Below are positions 1 through 8,732 of a DNA stretch of 64,000 bases, in pieces (position 1 is the stretch's first letter; every line of letters starts with the position of its first letter). Made by a program: the position numbers and the translations under genes. Source of the DNA: Pantoea sp. CCBC3-3-1. GTDB taxonomy: Bacteria > Pseudomonadota > Gammaproteobacteria > Enterobacterales > Enterobacteriaceae. The notes beneath the pieces were generated by a model. It made no database searches. It was given only the letters and a program-made list of their open reading frames with translations, and was not told the origin of the DNA. The stretch spans positions 744,001 to 808,000 of the forward strand of contig NZ_CP034363.1 of the NCBI RefSeq assembly GCF_007981265.1. Direction: 5' to 3'.

Positions 1-2005
1 GCCGGTTAGAGTTGTAGTGAACCTGCCATTCGCTGGCAAAGAATTCATCAATGGATGCCTGCGTGAAGAAATCCGGCGCGCCGTGGGGGCCATACAGCAC
101 GCCAATCTGCCATTCGTCACCGTAAACGGGGATCAGCGCCGCATCGGGTATTTGAGGTTCACTAACCGGCGCGGGCGTGGTGCAGGCCGCCAGAGTAGGT
201 TGGGAGATGGCCAGCATATCCGCCACGCGCAGCGTGCGCCCGGCGTGACCGCCAAACTGCCCCAGCGCAAACGTTGAACGGCTGCCAAGATATTCAGGCA
301 CGTCAAAACCGTTGCGCACGGCCAGATAGGTTCGGCAACCTTTCTGCGCGCGGCCCAGCGTCAGCGTCTGACCGGCTTTCACCTCAACCGGCTGCCAGTA
401 CGCCAGCGAGACCTCATCCAGCGTGGCCGGGCACTCTGCGCCGGTCAGCGCAATCACCGTATCGCTGTGAAAGCGTAGGGTCGGGCCTTGCAGCGTAAAC
501 TCCAGCCCGGCCGCTTCTTCGGCGTTGCCGACAATGCGGTTAGCCAGGCGAAAGGCGAAATCGTCCATCGGGCCGGAAGGCGGGACGCCAATGTCCCAGT
601 AGCCGAGGCGGCCCGGATAATCCTGAATGCTGCTCCAGGTGCCGGGCTGAATCACCTCAATCACCTGTGCCGCTGGCGTGAAGTCGTCCAGCCAGCGCGT
701 CCATACGTCGCCATGCGTGAAGGCGTCGGTCGCCACGATTTGCCGCAGGTAATCGAGATTGGTCGCAATGCCGTGCAGCCGGGTTTCATTGAGCGCATCG
801 CGCAATTTTGCCAGCGCCGCTTCGCGATTCTCCGCGTGCACGATCAGCTTGGCAATCATCGGATCGTAGAAGGCGGAGACGTCGGTGCCGGTCGAAACCC
901 AGCCATCAACCCGCACGCCTTCGGGGAAGCAAACTTCGGTCAGTACGCCGGGGCTGGGCTGAAAGTGCTTCAGCGGATCTTCGGCGTAGAGACGCACTTC
1001 AATTGCTGCGCCCTGTGGCTTCTGCGTCATTTGCGCCCAGTTTGGCTCTTCTCCCGCCGCCACGCGCAGCATGCACTCCACCAAATCCAGCCCCGTCACG
1101 CATTCCGTGACCGGGTGTTCCACCTGGAGGCGAGTATTCACCTCGAGAAAAAAGAATTCGTTGCGGCCGGCATCATAAATATATTCAACGGTGCCGGCGC
1201 TGCGGTAGTTGACCAGCTCGCCCAGCTTGACCGCCGAAGCCAGCAGTGCCGCACGGGTTTCCGGCGTCAGGCCTGGCGCGGGCGTTTCTTCCACGACTTT
1301 CTGATTACGGCGCTGTAAAGAGCAGTCACGTTCACCCAGCGCGATAACCTTGCCTTTACCGTCGCCAAAAATTTGCACTTCTACGTGGCGCGCACGGTCG
1401 ATATAACGTTCAAGGAATACGCCCGCGTCGCTAAAAAACTGTTCGCCAAGGCGGCGCACGCTTTCCCACGCGTCACGCAGGGTTTGCTGGTCGGCACAGC
1501 GGGTGAGGCCAATGCCACCGCCGCCCGCGGTGCTTTTTAACATCACCGGATAGCCGATTTCCGCTGCGGCGCTCAGTGCCTCTTCCAGCGAGGCCAGCAG
1601 AGGGGTGCCTTGCGTCATCGGTACGCCAGCCGCGGCGGCCAGCTCGCGGGCACGATGCTTCAGGCCGAATTCGCCAATCTGCTGCGCGGTTGGTCCAACG
1701 AAGACGATGCCGGCGTTTTCACAGGCTTCGGCAAAGGGCAGGCTTTCGGAAAGAAAGCCGTAGCCCGGCCAGATAGCCTGCGCGCCGCTCTTCTGCGCCG
1801 CTGCGAGAATCTTATCAATGCGCAAATAGCTGTCGGCGGCTTTTTCGCCGCCCAGCGACAGGGCGATATCCGCATCTTTAACGTGTTGTGCGTTTTTATC
1901 CGCCTCGGAAAATACCGCTACGCTGGTGATGCCAAGACGCTTCAGCGTACGGATAGCGCGACAGGCAATTTCACCGCGGTTAGCGATAAGAACGGTATCA
2001 AACAT
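1..2005 (-). CDS. uca: Urea carboxylase, N-terminal 668 residues (runs off window start)
   Basis: ATP- and biotin-dependent enzyme that carboxylates urea (in some relatives guanidine) to allophanate. The reverse strand from the ATG at 2005 opens MFDTVLIANRGEIACR, the classic biotin-carboxylase N-terminus. It continues through an ATP-grasp glycine-rich loop (AGGGGIGLTRC) and EVNTRLQVEHPVTE, then enters the allophanate-hydrolase-subunit-like carboxyltransferase part (GTWSSIQDYPGRLGYWDIGVPPSGPMDD; later EWQVHYNSNR). The family is about 1,200 residues, so the rest of the carboxyltransferase and the C-terminal biotin carrier lie outside the window. The start overlaps the 3' end of atzF by 8 bp, so the two are one operon with atzF first. 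Whether urea or guanidine is the real substrate cannot be judged because the discriminating C-terminal region is missing. Confidence 0.93.
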   Translation of the reverse strand, partial: MFDTVLIANRGEIACRAIRTLKRLGITSVAVFSEADKNAQHVKDADIALSLGGEKAADSYLRIDKILAAAQKSGAQAIWPGYGFLSESLPFAEACENAGIVFVGPTAQQIGEFGLKHRARELAAAAGVPMTQGTPLLASLEEALSAAAEIGYPVMLKSTAGGGGIGLTRCADQQTLRDAWESVRRLGEQFFSDAGVFLERYIDRARHVEVQIFGDGKGKVIALGERDCSLQRRNQKVVEETPAPGLTPETRAALLASAVKLGELVNYRSAGTVEYIYDAGRNEFFFLEVNTRLQVEHPVTECVTGLDLVECMLRVAAGEEPNWAQMTQKPQGAAIEVRLYAEDPLKHFQPSPGVLTEVCFPEGVRVDGWVSTGTDVSAFYDPMIAKLIVHAENREAALAKLRDALNETRLHGIATNLDYLRQIVATDAFTHGDVWTRWLDDFTPAAQVIEVIQPGTWSSIQDYPGRLGYWDIGVPPSGPMDDFAFRLANRIVGNAEEAAGLEFTLQGPTLRFHSDTVIALTGAECPATLDEVSLAYWQPVEVKAGQTLTLGRAQKGCRTYLAVRNGFDVPEYLGSRSTFALGQFGGHAGRTLRVADMLAISQPTLAACTTPAPVSEPQIPDAALIPVYGDEWQIGVLYGPHGAPDFFTQASIDEFFASEWQVHYNSNR

Positions 2006-3800
2006 GAGGGATCTCCTTGCGGTTCAACCAGTTGCGCCAGCCACCAAACTCGGTGATATCTCTTGCCTGCGCCAGCACCGCAGGCTCACAGATAAAGCCC
2101 TTTACCTGACGGCCATCCGCCAGTTCCAGCGTACCCATCCCTAATGGCGCAGGGATTTCCGCCACAAATTCGCCAAAGCGGGCCAGCGGGATATCCCATA
2201 ACTCGACGATAATCGACGCGCCTGAAGCCGCTTTTGCCAGGCCAGGCTTGGGCGGATGGGTGTTCGCCAGGGCATAGAGGCGATAGCAGCCGGCCGTAAG
2301 CGTTTCCTCCACCCGCACCGCGTCTCGTGAGGTGAGCTGGTGGTTAAGCGGCATGCCGGTCAGATGGGCACCGACAACGGCGACGCGGACGTGAAGAGGC
2401 GAAGCGGGAAGCGCGGCGTGTGTGGCAGGCTGTGGCTTCTGCGTCGCGCCCAGCGGTAGCGCCAGGCTGGCCTGCCAGCGCTGACCAAAAGTCGCCAGCG
2501 CCCGATCGTACCAGGCGGGCGCAATCAGGGTGATCCCGGCAGGCAGTCCCTCTTCCCGGAAAGGGCCAGGCAGCGCCAGCGCCGACAAATCAGCAAGGTT
2601 GGTGAAATTGGTATAGGTGCCGAACTGCGAGTTGTATCGCACCGGCTCCTGTTTCATCTCATTAATGGTATGGATAGTAGGAGAGGTGGGTACCACCAGC
2701 GCATCGAACTGACTGAGGGTTTGGGCGATCTGACGGCTGAGCTCAGCGCGCAGATACTCGGCTTGGTAGGCTTCGACGGCGCTGTACTGCAAGCCTTTGG
2801 CGACAATGCTATAAACCACCGGATCCATCTCATCGGGCCGTTCCAGCATGCCGCCAACGGCCACCGTGCGTTCGGCAACCCAGGGACCGTTGTACAGCTG
2901 GTCGGCCAGCTGGTGGAATAACGAGAAATCAATGGGATGCAGCGTTGCGCCGCAGGCTTGCAGCGCCGTCAGTGATTTTTCCCATGCGGCTTCAGCCTGA
3001 GTATCACTAAAGAATTCCGGGTTAGCGGGAACGGCCAGTTTTGGCGTGGCAGATAAGGCCGCCGGTGCACAGCCTGGATTGACGCGTGAATAAGCGTCGC
3101 TGGCGTCATAACCCCCGGCGCAGCTCGCGATCTGGAAAGCATCCTCCACGGTCAGCGCAAAGATGGAAATGGTGTCGTTCAGACGGCAGGCAGGCACCAC
3201 ACCGGTCGCTGACAGCCAGCCTTTGGTCGGTTTGAGGCCAACGATATTATTAAATCCGGCCGGAACGCGGCCCGATCCTGCCGTATCCGTCCCGAGCGCA
3301 AAGCCCACCAGGCCGCGAGCGGTGACGGAGGCCGAGCCGGAGCTGGAACCGCCGCTAACATAGTCAGGATTAAAGGTGTTTTGCACCGCGCCAAATGGGG
3401 ATCGGGTGCCGACCAGGCCGGTAGCGAACTGATCGAGATTGGTTTTGCCAATCACCACGGCCCCGGCCGCTTTCAGCCTGGCAACGACGGTAGCATCGAC
3501 AGCGGCTTGATGAATAAATGCCGGACAGGCCGCGGTGGTAGGCCAGCCCGCGACGTCAATATTGTCTTTTACCGCAAAAGGCACGCCAAACAGCGGCAGT
3601 GCAGCGGGATCCTGCCGCCATGCCGCCAGCAGCGGCTCGACCTGCGCGCGGAGTTGTGCGGGTGAGGCGAGATAGAGCCAGGCGTTGTCATCGGTCGATA
3701 ATTCAGCCAGCAGCGAAGAGAGCGTAGCCAGCACATCATCCGGATGCTGTTGATAGTGTTGTTGCCAGTCATTCAGGGTAAAGCCGGTGGTGAAAGCCAT
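1998..3800 (-). CDS. atzF: Allophanate hydrolase
   Basis: Hydrolyses allophanate to ammonia and CO2, completing ATP-dependent urea breakdown begun by urea carboxylase. The 600 residues match the usual full-length family. The first three quarters are an amidase-signature domain with the Ser-cisSer-Lys triad context visible: FAVKDNIDV (Lys, about residue 80) and GGSSSGSA (about 150-157). The last about 150 residues are the small C-terminal AtzF domain (ANTHPPKPGLAK, GFICEPAVL), which favours allophanate hydrolase over a generic amidase. The start is the ATG at 3800, just downstream of a palindromic operator. Translation is coupled to uca by an 8-bp overlap. Confidence 0.93.
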   Translation of the reverse strand: MAFTTGFTLNDWQQHYQQHPDDVLATLSSLLAELSTDDNAWLYLASPAQLRAQVEPLLAAWRQDPAALPLFGVPFAVKDNIDVAGWPTTAACPAFIHQAAVDATVVARLKAAGAVVIGKTNLDQFATGLVGTRSPFGAVQNTFNPDYVSGGSSSGSASVTARGLVGFALGTDTAGSGRVPAGFNNIVGLKPTKGWLSATGVVPACRLNDTISIFALTVEDAFQIASCAGGYDASDAYSRVNPGCAPAALSATPKLAVPANPEFFSDTQAEAAWEKSLTALQACGATLHPIDFSLFHQLADQLYNGPWVAERTVAVGGMLERPDEMDPVVYSIVAKGLQYSAVEAYQAEYLRAELSRQIAQTLSQFDALVVPTSPTIHTINEMKQEPVRYNSQFGTYTNFTNLADLSALALPGPFREEGLPAGITLIAPAWYDRALATFGQRWQASLALPLGATQKPQPATHAALPASPLHVRVAVVGAHLTGMPLNHQLTSRDAVRVEETLTAGCYRLYALANTHPPKPGLAKAASGASIIVELWDIPLARFGEFVAEIPAPLGMGTLELADGRQVKGFICEPAVLAQARDITEFGGWRNWLNRKEIPHV

Positions 3801-3806
3801 AGGTTG

Positions 3807-3834
3807 AATCCCATCTGGTATACAAGATGGGATT
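3807..3834. promoter_or_regulatory. 28-bp near-perfect palindrome, candidate operator of atzF-uca
   Basis: The two 14-bp halves (AATCCCATCTGGTA and TACAAGATGGGATT) are reverse complements except at one position, around a CTGGTATACAAG core. It begins 6 bp upstream of the atzF start codon, so a bound repressor would block transcription or initiation. GTATAC-centred palindromes are typical of GntR-family (FCD subgroup) operators, and GntR regulators often control urea or guanidine degradation. The regulator identity is inference. As RNA the same sequence would form a hairpin next to the ribosome binding site. Confidence 0.6.
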
Positions 3835-4104
3835 AGGTGAGCAAAAGCTGTGCCATAACGTTAATGCTCTGAAAGAGAAGGCTTTATTCAAAGAAGGCTG
3901 AATGGTGTGCACTATGGGTGAGCAGGGAGTGAACGAAAGAAGGGCATTTATCAACCAGCTTCAGCCGGGTGGAAATGTTTATCGGCAGCAAACAGCCCGC
4001 TTATCTTAACGCGATCCGCCAGCGCCACCAGGGTGCCGGCGGACAGGAGCGCTAATTTTGCCCGTAAACGCGCCAATAAGGATAGTGAGGCTATCGATCC
4101 GCGA

Positions 4105-4809
4105 TCACTGATTCATTCTGCCCAGCTCGGTTTCGCTGCCGGTGGCAATAACAATCCCGGTTGCGCGACCAGCACTGACCGTCGTTCCGCAGAAAACCAG
4201 GTTATCGCGGTGACCCATCGTCACTTCAGTAGCGATGGTAGCGGTTTGTTTGCTGACCGCCATAGCGCTACCCGTCAGAGCTGCCTGATTCACCAGCAGG
4301 CTGTCTGCCTCAAGTAAACGCATATCGGCAGGAACGCCATCGCCCGCTTGCAGGACAACAATATCGCCTTCCACCAACTCGTGGGCATCAATCGTTTGCA
4401 CCTGACCGTTGCGCATGACCCGGGCCTGGGGGGGCAACAGCTTTTCCTTATCTTGCAGGGCTTCCTGCGCTTTGTTTTCCTCGGTAAAACGCTTCCCTAC
4501 GTTGAAAATAACGACACCACTAATGACTGCCGCGACAAACCCGTGACCCAATATGACACCCAGCCCTGCCGCAGCCAGCGGCCCGTAAATCAGCACGTTG
4601 TTAAAGTGACTGAAAAAGCGTCGTACTGTGCTTTTGTCTTTATCAGAGCAAAGCTGGTTGCGCCCCAGCTCCGTCAGGCGCAGCCGCGCTTCTTCAGCGG
4701 ACAAACCGGTTTCGCTACTGTGTAATCTCTTTACTACGCAGGCGGCATCAAAGCGGTACCAGGCAAAAGCAGGCTTCAGCCCGGAGGAAGCGAAATTCTG
4801 TTGCGTCAT
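4105..4809 (-). pseudogene. 5' remnant of a P-type (P2) cation-transporting ATPase gene
   Basis: The 234 codons read as the N-terminal cytoplasmic domain (SAEEARLRLTELGRNQL), first membrane hairpin (HFNNVLIYGPLAAAGLGV) and actuator domain (GDIVVLQAGDGVPADMRLLE) of a roughly 900-residue Ca/Mg-type P-ATPase. The frame ends in TGA right after ETELGRMNQ, before the third membrane segment, phosphorylation loop and ATP-binding domain. The actuator TGES loop has become TGSA, losing the Glu needed for dephosphorylation. There is no continuation in the next 150 bp apart from an unassigned open stretch (3951 to about 4080, another frame). It cannot be a working pump and is scored as a decayed fragment. 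Confidence 0.85.
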
Positions 4810-5140
4810 GTCATCACCTGCATGAATCGGTAAAAGTAGGATCTCGCCACCTGTTCACCTATTAACGCTTCTGTCGTTGGTGCCGTTTAACAGCCCGAAG
4901 CGGTAACGGTGAATCCGGCGAGGATGGCAAGCCGCTATGTTGACGGAAGGCTGATTGGCGATTTTTGATCGGAATTAACCCCGATTGGGAAAGAACAACT
5001 ATCGTGAAGTGATTGAGTTGCCGTTTAGGCCAGCGGAGTTTAGTAAATTAATGTGTGTAGCATAGCGAGACCGGCCAAGCCTGGTTAGCATGTGTTGAGG
5101 CAGCAACAGGACAAAGTGAGGCGTTAACGTGAGGAAAGTC
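4810..5140. other. Intergenic region upstream of slt; no gene seen
   Basis: About 330 bp between the ATPase remnant and slt. I see no convincing coding frame, RNA or terminator. In E. coli ettA precedes slt; here no trace of ettA is visible, so this is the boundary between the conserved chromosome and the accessory block at 1-4809. The slt promoter must lie here but no strong -35/-10 pair stands out. Confidence 0.5.
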
Positions 5141-7063
5141 ATGGTGGACAAGTGGCAGTTGTGGATAGCAGGCGCCTGTTTAGCAATCGTCGCCGGCACG
5201 GCGCAGGCGGATTCGCTGGATGCCCAGCGCAGTCGCTATCTGCAAATTAAGCAGGCGTGGGACAGCAATCAAATGGATACCGTGGCGGCGTTAATGCCCA
5301 CGTTGCGTGACTATCCTCTTTATCCTTATCTGGAATACCGCGAGCTGGGGCAGAACCTGGATCAGGAAAGCGGTTTTGTGATTAACGATTTCATTAAAAA
5401 GTACCCTACGCTGCCGCCGGTGCGCTCGCTTCCGTCCCGCTTCGTCAACGAGCTGGCTCGTCGTGAAGACTGGCGCGGCCTGCTGGTTTTCAGCCCGGCG
5501 GTGCCAAAACCCGTCGCGGCGAGCTGCAACTGGTATTACGCCAAATGGGCGACCGGCGAGCAGCAGGTGGCCTGGGATGGCGCAAAAACGCTCTGGCTGC
5601 GTGGCACCGCCTTGCCATCCGCCTGCGACAAGCTGATTAACGTCTGGCAGGCGGCCGGAAAACAGACGCCAATTACCACGCTGGAACGTATTCGTCTGGC
5701 GATGAAAGAGGGCAATACCAGCCTGGTAAACGCCCTCGCGAAGCAGCTGCCGGAAGATTATCAAACCATTGCCAGCGCGGTAATGGATTTGCAGAACAAC
5801 CCGCAGAATGTGGAAGCTTTTGCCCGCGCCGTCGGCCCGACAGATTTTACCCGTCAGGCAACCGCCATTGCCTTTGCCAGCGTAGCGCGTGGCGATGCTG
5901 AAAATGCCCGTGCGATGATCCCCTCGCTGGTGCGTTTGCAAAAGATGAGCGAAGAAGAGGAACAGCAGCTTAACGAAGCGGTGGCGTGGCGGCTGATGGG
6001 CAATGATATCACCCCAGAGCAGGCGCGCTGGCGGGATAATGTAGTCATGCGCAGCGACGCTGTTTCGCTGCTTGAGCGGCGGATCCGCATGTCGCTGGGC
6101 AATAACGATCGCCGTGGCCTGAATACCTGGATTGCGCGTTTACCTGTTGAGGCGAAACAAAAGGATGAGTGGCAATACTGGCAGGCGGATCTGTTGCTGG
6201 AACGTGGGCGCAAAGAGGAAGCAGAAACGATCCTGCGCAAACTGATGCAGGAACGCGGTTTCTATCCAATGGTCGCGGCTCAACGGTTGGGCGTCGATTT
6301 CCCGCTCCAGGTTGATAAAGCGCCGGAGCCGGAAAGTAGCCTGACACAAGGCGCGGAAATTTCTCGCGTGCGGGAACTGATGTACTGGAACATGGATAAC
6401 CTGGCCCGTACGGAATGGAGCTATCTGGTTGCCAGCAAAACCCGTCCTCAGCAACAGCAGCTGGCGCGTTACGCTTATGAGCAAAACTGGTGGGTGCTGA
6501 GCGTGCAGGCGACGATTAGCGGCAAGCTGTGGAACAGCCTTCAGGAGCGCTTCCCGCTGGCTTTCCAGGATCAGTTCCGTCGCTATACCGATGGCAAAGC
6601 GATCCCCGTCAGCTATGCCATGGCCATTGCCCGTCAGGAAAGCGCATGGAATCCGAAAGCGCGTTCGCCGGTGGGTGCCGCAGGCTTGATGCAGGTCATG
6701 CCAGCCACTGCGCAGCATACGGTGCAAACCTACAGCCTGCCGGGATACAGCAACAGCAGCCAGCTGCTGGACCCGGAAACCAATATTCAAATCGGCACGC
6801 AATATCTGGAATCGGTATACCAGCAGTTTGGGCAAAACCGTATCTTCTCATCGGCCGCTTACAACGCCGGGCCTTCGCGGGTGAAAACCTGGCTGGGAAA
6901 CAGCGCCGGACGGCTGGATTCGGTCGCTTTTATCGAAACCATTCCTTTCTCGGAAACGCGAAACTATGTGAAGAACGTGCTGGCTTATGATGCGTACTAC
7001 CGTTATTTCATGGATAAACCGGACAACATTTTAAGCGAGAGCGAATGGCAGCGGCGCTACTGA
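5141..7063 (+). CDS. slt: Soluble lytic murein transglycosylase
   Basis: Periplasmic exo-acting lytic transglycosylase (Slt70) that cleaves the MurNAc-GlcNAc bond forming 1,6-anhydro-muropeptides. The 640-residue product has a signal peptide ending at TAQA-DS (residues 1-22), a long alpha-superhelical U/L region, and a C-terminal lysozyme-like SLT domain with ARQESAWNPKARSPVGA and GLMQVMP. The catalytic Glu is residue 500. Near-identity to E. coli Slt runs throughout (FVNELARREDWRGLL, YNAGPSRVKTWLGNSAGR). An in-frame GTG exists at 5129, but the ATG at 5141 is better placed behind GAGGAA (5131-5136). It lies upstream of trpR as in E. coli. Confidence 0.96.
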   Translation: MVDKWQLWIAGACLAIVAGTAQADSLDAQRSRYLQIKQAWDSNQMDTVAALMPTLRDYPLYPYLEYRELGQNLDQESGFVINDFIKKYPTLPPVRSLPSRFVNELARREDWRGLLVFSPAVPKPVAASCNWYYAKWATGEQQVAWDGAKTLWLRGTALPSACDKLINVWQAAGKQTPITTLERIRLAMKEGNTSLVNALAKQLPEDYQTIASAVMDLQNNPQNVEAFARAVGPTDFTRQATAIAFASVARGDAENARAMIPSLVRLQKMSEEEEQQLNEAVAWRLMGNDITPEQARWRDNVVMRSDAVSLLERRIRMSLGNNDRRGLNTWIARLPVEAKQKDEWQYWQADLLLERGRKEEAETILRKLMQERGFYPMVAAQRLGVDFPLQVDKAPEPESSLTQGAEISRVRELMYWNMDNLARTEWSYLVASKTRPQQQQLARYAYEQNWWVLSVQATISGKLWNSLQERFPLAFQDQFRRYTDGKAIPVSYAMAIARQESAWNPKARSPVGAAGLMQVMPATAQHTVQTYSLPGYSNSSQLLDPETNIQIGTQYLESVYQQFGQNRIFSSAAYNAGPSRVKTWLGNSAGRLDSVAFIETIPFSETRNYVKNVLAYDAYYRYFMDKPDNILSESEWQRRY

Positions 7064-7090
7064 TTTGAAGCGGGCTGTGCTATGCTGCTG

Positions 7091-7106
7091 TACTCGTTAA
7101 CGAGTA
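7091..7106. promoter_or_regulatory. trp operator upstream of trpR
   Basis: TACTCGTTAACGAGTA is a perfect 16-bp palindrome with the CTCGTTAACGAG-type core recognised by the TrpR dimer (E. coli sites have CTAGTTAACTAG). It starts 4 bp after a plausible -10 hexamer, TATGCT (7081-7086), and ends 10 bp before the trpR ATG. This fits autorepression of trpR by tryptophan-bound TrpR. Confidence 0.85.
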
Positions 7107-7116
7107 TGGGCAACAC

Positions 7117-7446
7117 ATGACCGAATCATCCGTTCCTGTCACCATGGAACCGCACAACGAAGAGTGGCAGCGGTATGTTACGCTGCTCCAGCGCGCTTTT
7201 GACAGTGGTCTGCATTTGCCGCTGTTGCAGCTGATGACCACGCCGGACGAACGCGAAGCGCTGGGTACGCGTCTGCGCATAATTGAAGAACTGATGCGGG
7301 GTGAGCTAAGCCAGCGCGAGCTAAAAAACGATCTGGGCGTGGGTATCGCAACGATTACGCGCGGCTCTAACAGTTTGAAAAGCGCGCCGCCAGCGCTGAA
7401 AGCCTGGCTGGAGGCGCAGCTAATCCAGGGCTCAGAGAAGATCTGA
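7117..7446 (+). CDS. trpR: Trp operon repressor
   Basis: Tryptophan-responsive dimeric DNA-binding repressor of trp, aroH and its own gene. The 109-residue product is all-helical. The helix-turn-helix region reads [20 protein letters not shown] followed by [19 protein letters not shown], as in E. coli TrpR, and the tryptophan pocket residues lie in this stretch. It sits 53 bp after slt behind its own operator. The last 15 bp overlap the 3' end of the converging yjjX gene. Confidence 0.96.
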   Translation: MTESSVPVTMEPHNEEWQRYVTLLQRAFDSGLHLPLLQLMTTPDEREALGTRLRIIEELMRGELSQRELKNDLGVGIATITRGSNSLKSAPPALKAWLEAQLIQGSEKI

Positions 7447-7971
7447 ATCAACGCGCATCTGATAAACCGCATTATGGAACGGACACAGCGCAAGGATTAG
7501 CGCCTGATGGTAGACGCTGGTACGCGTCAGCAGCCCGGCGGTAAATGCGCCAATGGCGCCGCCTTTATGTTTGATATTTTCAATGCCGGTCAAACTGGCC
7601 ATTTCTTCGCCCAGCTCGCGACCTGCGTGAATACCTTTCATCACCACCGCAGGTAAGGTAAAACTGGCAGAACGCGATTCTCCACGCTGCTGAGGGTTTT
7701 CAACGACCATCCAGGCAAACGCGCTGTCTTCTTCGATACCAGCTTCAATCGCCACCCAAAAATCCGCTTCAGGACGAATCTGACGCGCATTTGCCACGCG
7801 CTGGCGTGCGCCAGTTCTCGTTTCTGCATTTGTCAGGGGCTGAGGCGAAACGCCGCTGTCGACCTCGACGCCCTCAATATGGCAGGATCCTTCACCAAAT
7901 ATATCGCTGAAAGCCTGAGAAATTGCGTTAATTTTTGCCGGATTGATGGTGGCAGCGATGACATGGTACAT
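7432..7971 (-). CDS. yjjX: Inosine/xanthosine triphosphatase
   Basis: House-cleaning phosphatase that hydrolyses ITP and XTP to keep deaminated purines out of nucleic acids. The 179 residues show the YjjX N-terminus ([35 protein letters not shown]), the conserved RVANAR and [14 protein letters not shown] segments and a C-terminal [19 protein letters not shown]. It is slightly longer at the C-terminus than E. coli YjjX (about 170), where it overlaps trpR. It is transcribed divergently from gpmB, whose start is 51 bp away. Confidence 0.94.
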   Translation of the reverse strand: MYHVIAATINPAKINAISQAFSDIFGEGSCHIEGVEVDSGVSPQPLTNAETRTGARQRVANARQIRPEADFWVAIEAGIEEDSAFAWMVVENPQQRGESRSASFTLPAVVMKGIHAGRELGEEMASLTGIENIKHKGGAIGAFTAGLLTRTSVYHQALILALCPFHNAVYQMRVDSDLL

Positions 7972-8022
7972 AATTGTTTGAACCCTCTACGCAAATTTGT
8001 CGCAGTATAACGGAAAATAGCA

Positions 8023-8670
8023 ATGTTACAGGTCTATCTTGTTCGTCATGGGGAAACGCTTTGGAATGCGGCGCGGCGCATTCAGGGACAGTCAGACAGC
8101 GAGCTGACGAAAAAGGGAGAGCAGCAGGCACGGCAGGTGGGGGAGCGGGTTAAACACCTTGGCATCACCCACGTTATCGCCAGCGATTTGGGTCGCACCA
8201 AACGTACTGCCGAGATTATTGCCGATGCCTGCGGCTGTCGCATCCAGTTGGATCCGCGCTTGCGGGAGCTGAACATGGGCGTGCTGGAGCAGCGGCCGCT
8301 GGATTCGCTAACGCCAGAAGAAGAGAACTGGCGCATAACCCTGGTTAACGGCACCGAAGGCGGCCGTATTCCCGGCGGTGAGTCGATGACTGAAATGGCA
8401 GACAGAATGCATGAGGCATTGAACGCCTGCCTGCAATTGCCTGCGGGAAGTCGTCCGCTGCTGGTCAGTCACGGCATGGCGTTGGGCGTGCTGGTCAGTA
8501 CGTTACTGGGTCTGCCAGCCTACGCTGAACGTCGTTTACGGTTGCGTAACTGCTCTATCTCGCGGATAGATCATCAGCAAAGTGAATGGCTGGCTGCCGG
8601 TTGGGTCGTGGAAACGGCGGGGGACGTCGCGCATCTTGATGAGCCAGCCCTCGACGAATTACAGCGTTAG
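8023..8670 (+). CDS. gpmB: Phosphoglycerate mutase-like histidine phosphatase GpmB
   Basis: Histidine phosphatase superfamily member (GpmB/YtjC), historically called phosphoglycerate mutase 2. E. coli work points to weak or absent mutase activity and a broad sugar-phosphate phosphatase role. The RHGET motif (VYLVRHGETLWN, phospho-accepting His at residue 9) and the second catalytic His (LLVSHGMALG) are present, along with the Arg and Glu of SDLGRTKRTAEI and LRELNMG. It is 215 residues, the normal length. It converges on rob across a long hairpin. Confidence 0.92.
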   Translation: MLQVYLVRHGETLWNAARRIQGQSDSELTKKGEQQARQVGERVKHLGITHVIASDLGRTKRTAEIIADACGCRIQLDPRLRELNMGVLEQRPLDSLTPEEENWRITLVNGTEGGRIPGGESMTEMADRMHEALNACLQLPAGSRPLLVSHGMALGVLVSTLLGLPAYAERRLRLRNCSISRIDHQQSEWLAAGWVVETAGDVAHLDEPALDELQR

Positions 8671-8693
8671 CCGCTCGCGGAAACCGGCGCTTG

Positions 8694-8729
8694 CTTCATT
8701 GCTGCCATTGCGTCATGGCAGCAATGAAG
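8694..8729. terminator. Long intergenic hairpin between convergent gpmB and rob
   Basis: A 14-bp perfect stem (CTTCATTGCTGCCA paired with TGGCAGCAATGAAG) with an 8-nt loop. It has no T-tract on either strand. It is placed where a shared bidirectional terminator would be expected; the right arm ends 3 bp from the rob stop codon at 8733. Confidence 0.6.
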
Positions 8730-8732
8730 GCA

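Noticed and set aside
488..1318. 276-codon plus-strand frame antisense to urea carboxylase
   Set aside because: The opposite strand gives a continuous biotin-carboxylase sequence; this is its shadow.
3801..4104. ykkC-type guanidine riboswitch upstream of atzF-uca
   Set aside because: No long structured leader with the conserved guanidine-aptamer motifs is visible; only the palindrome and non-descript sequence are present.
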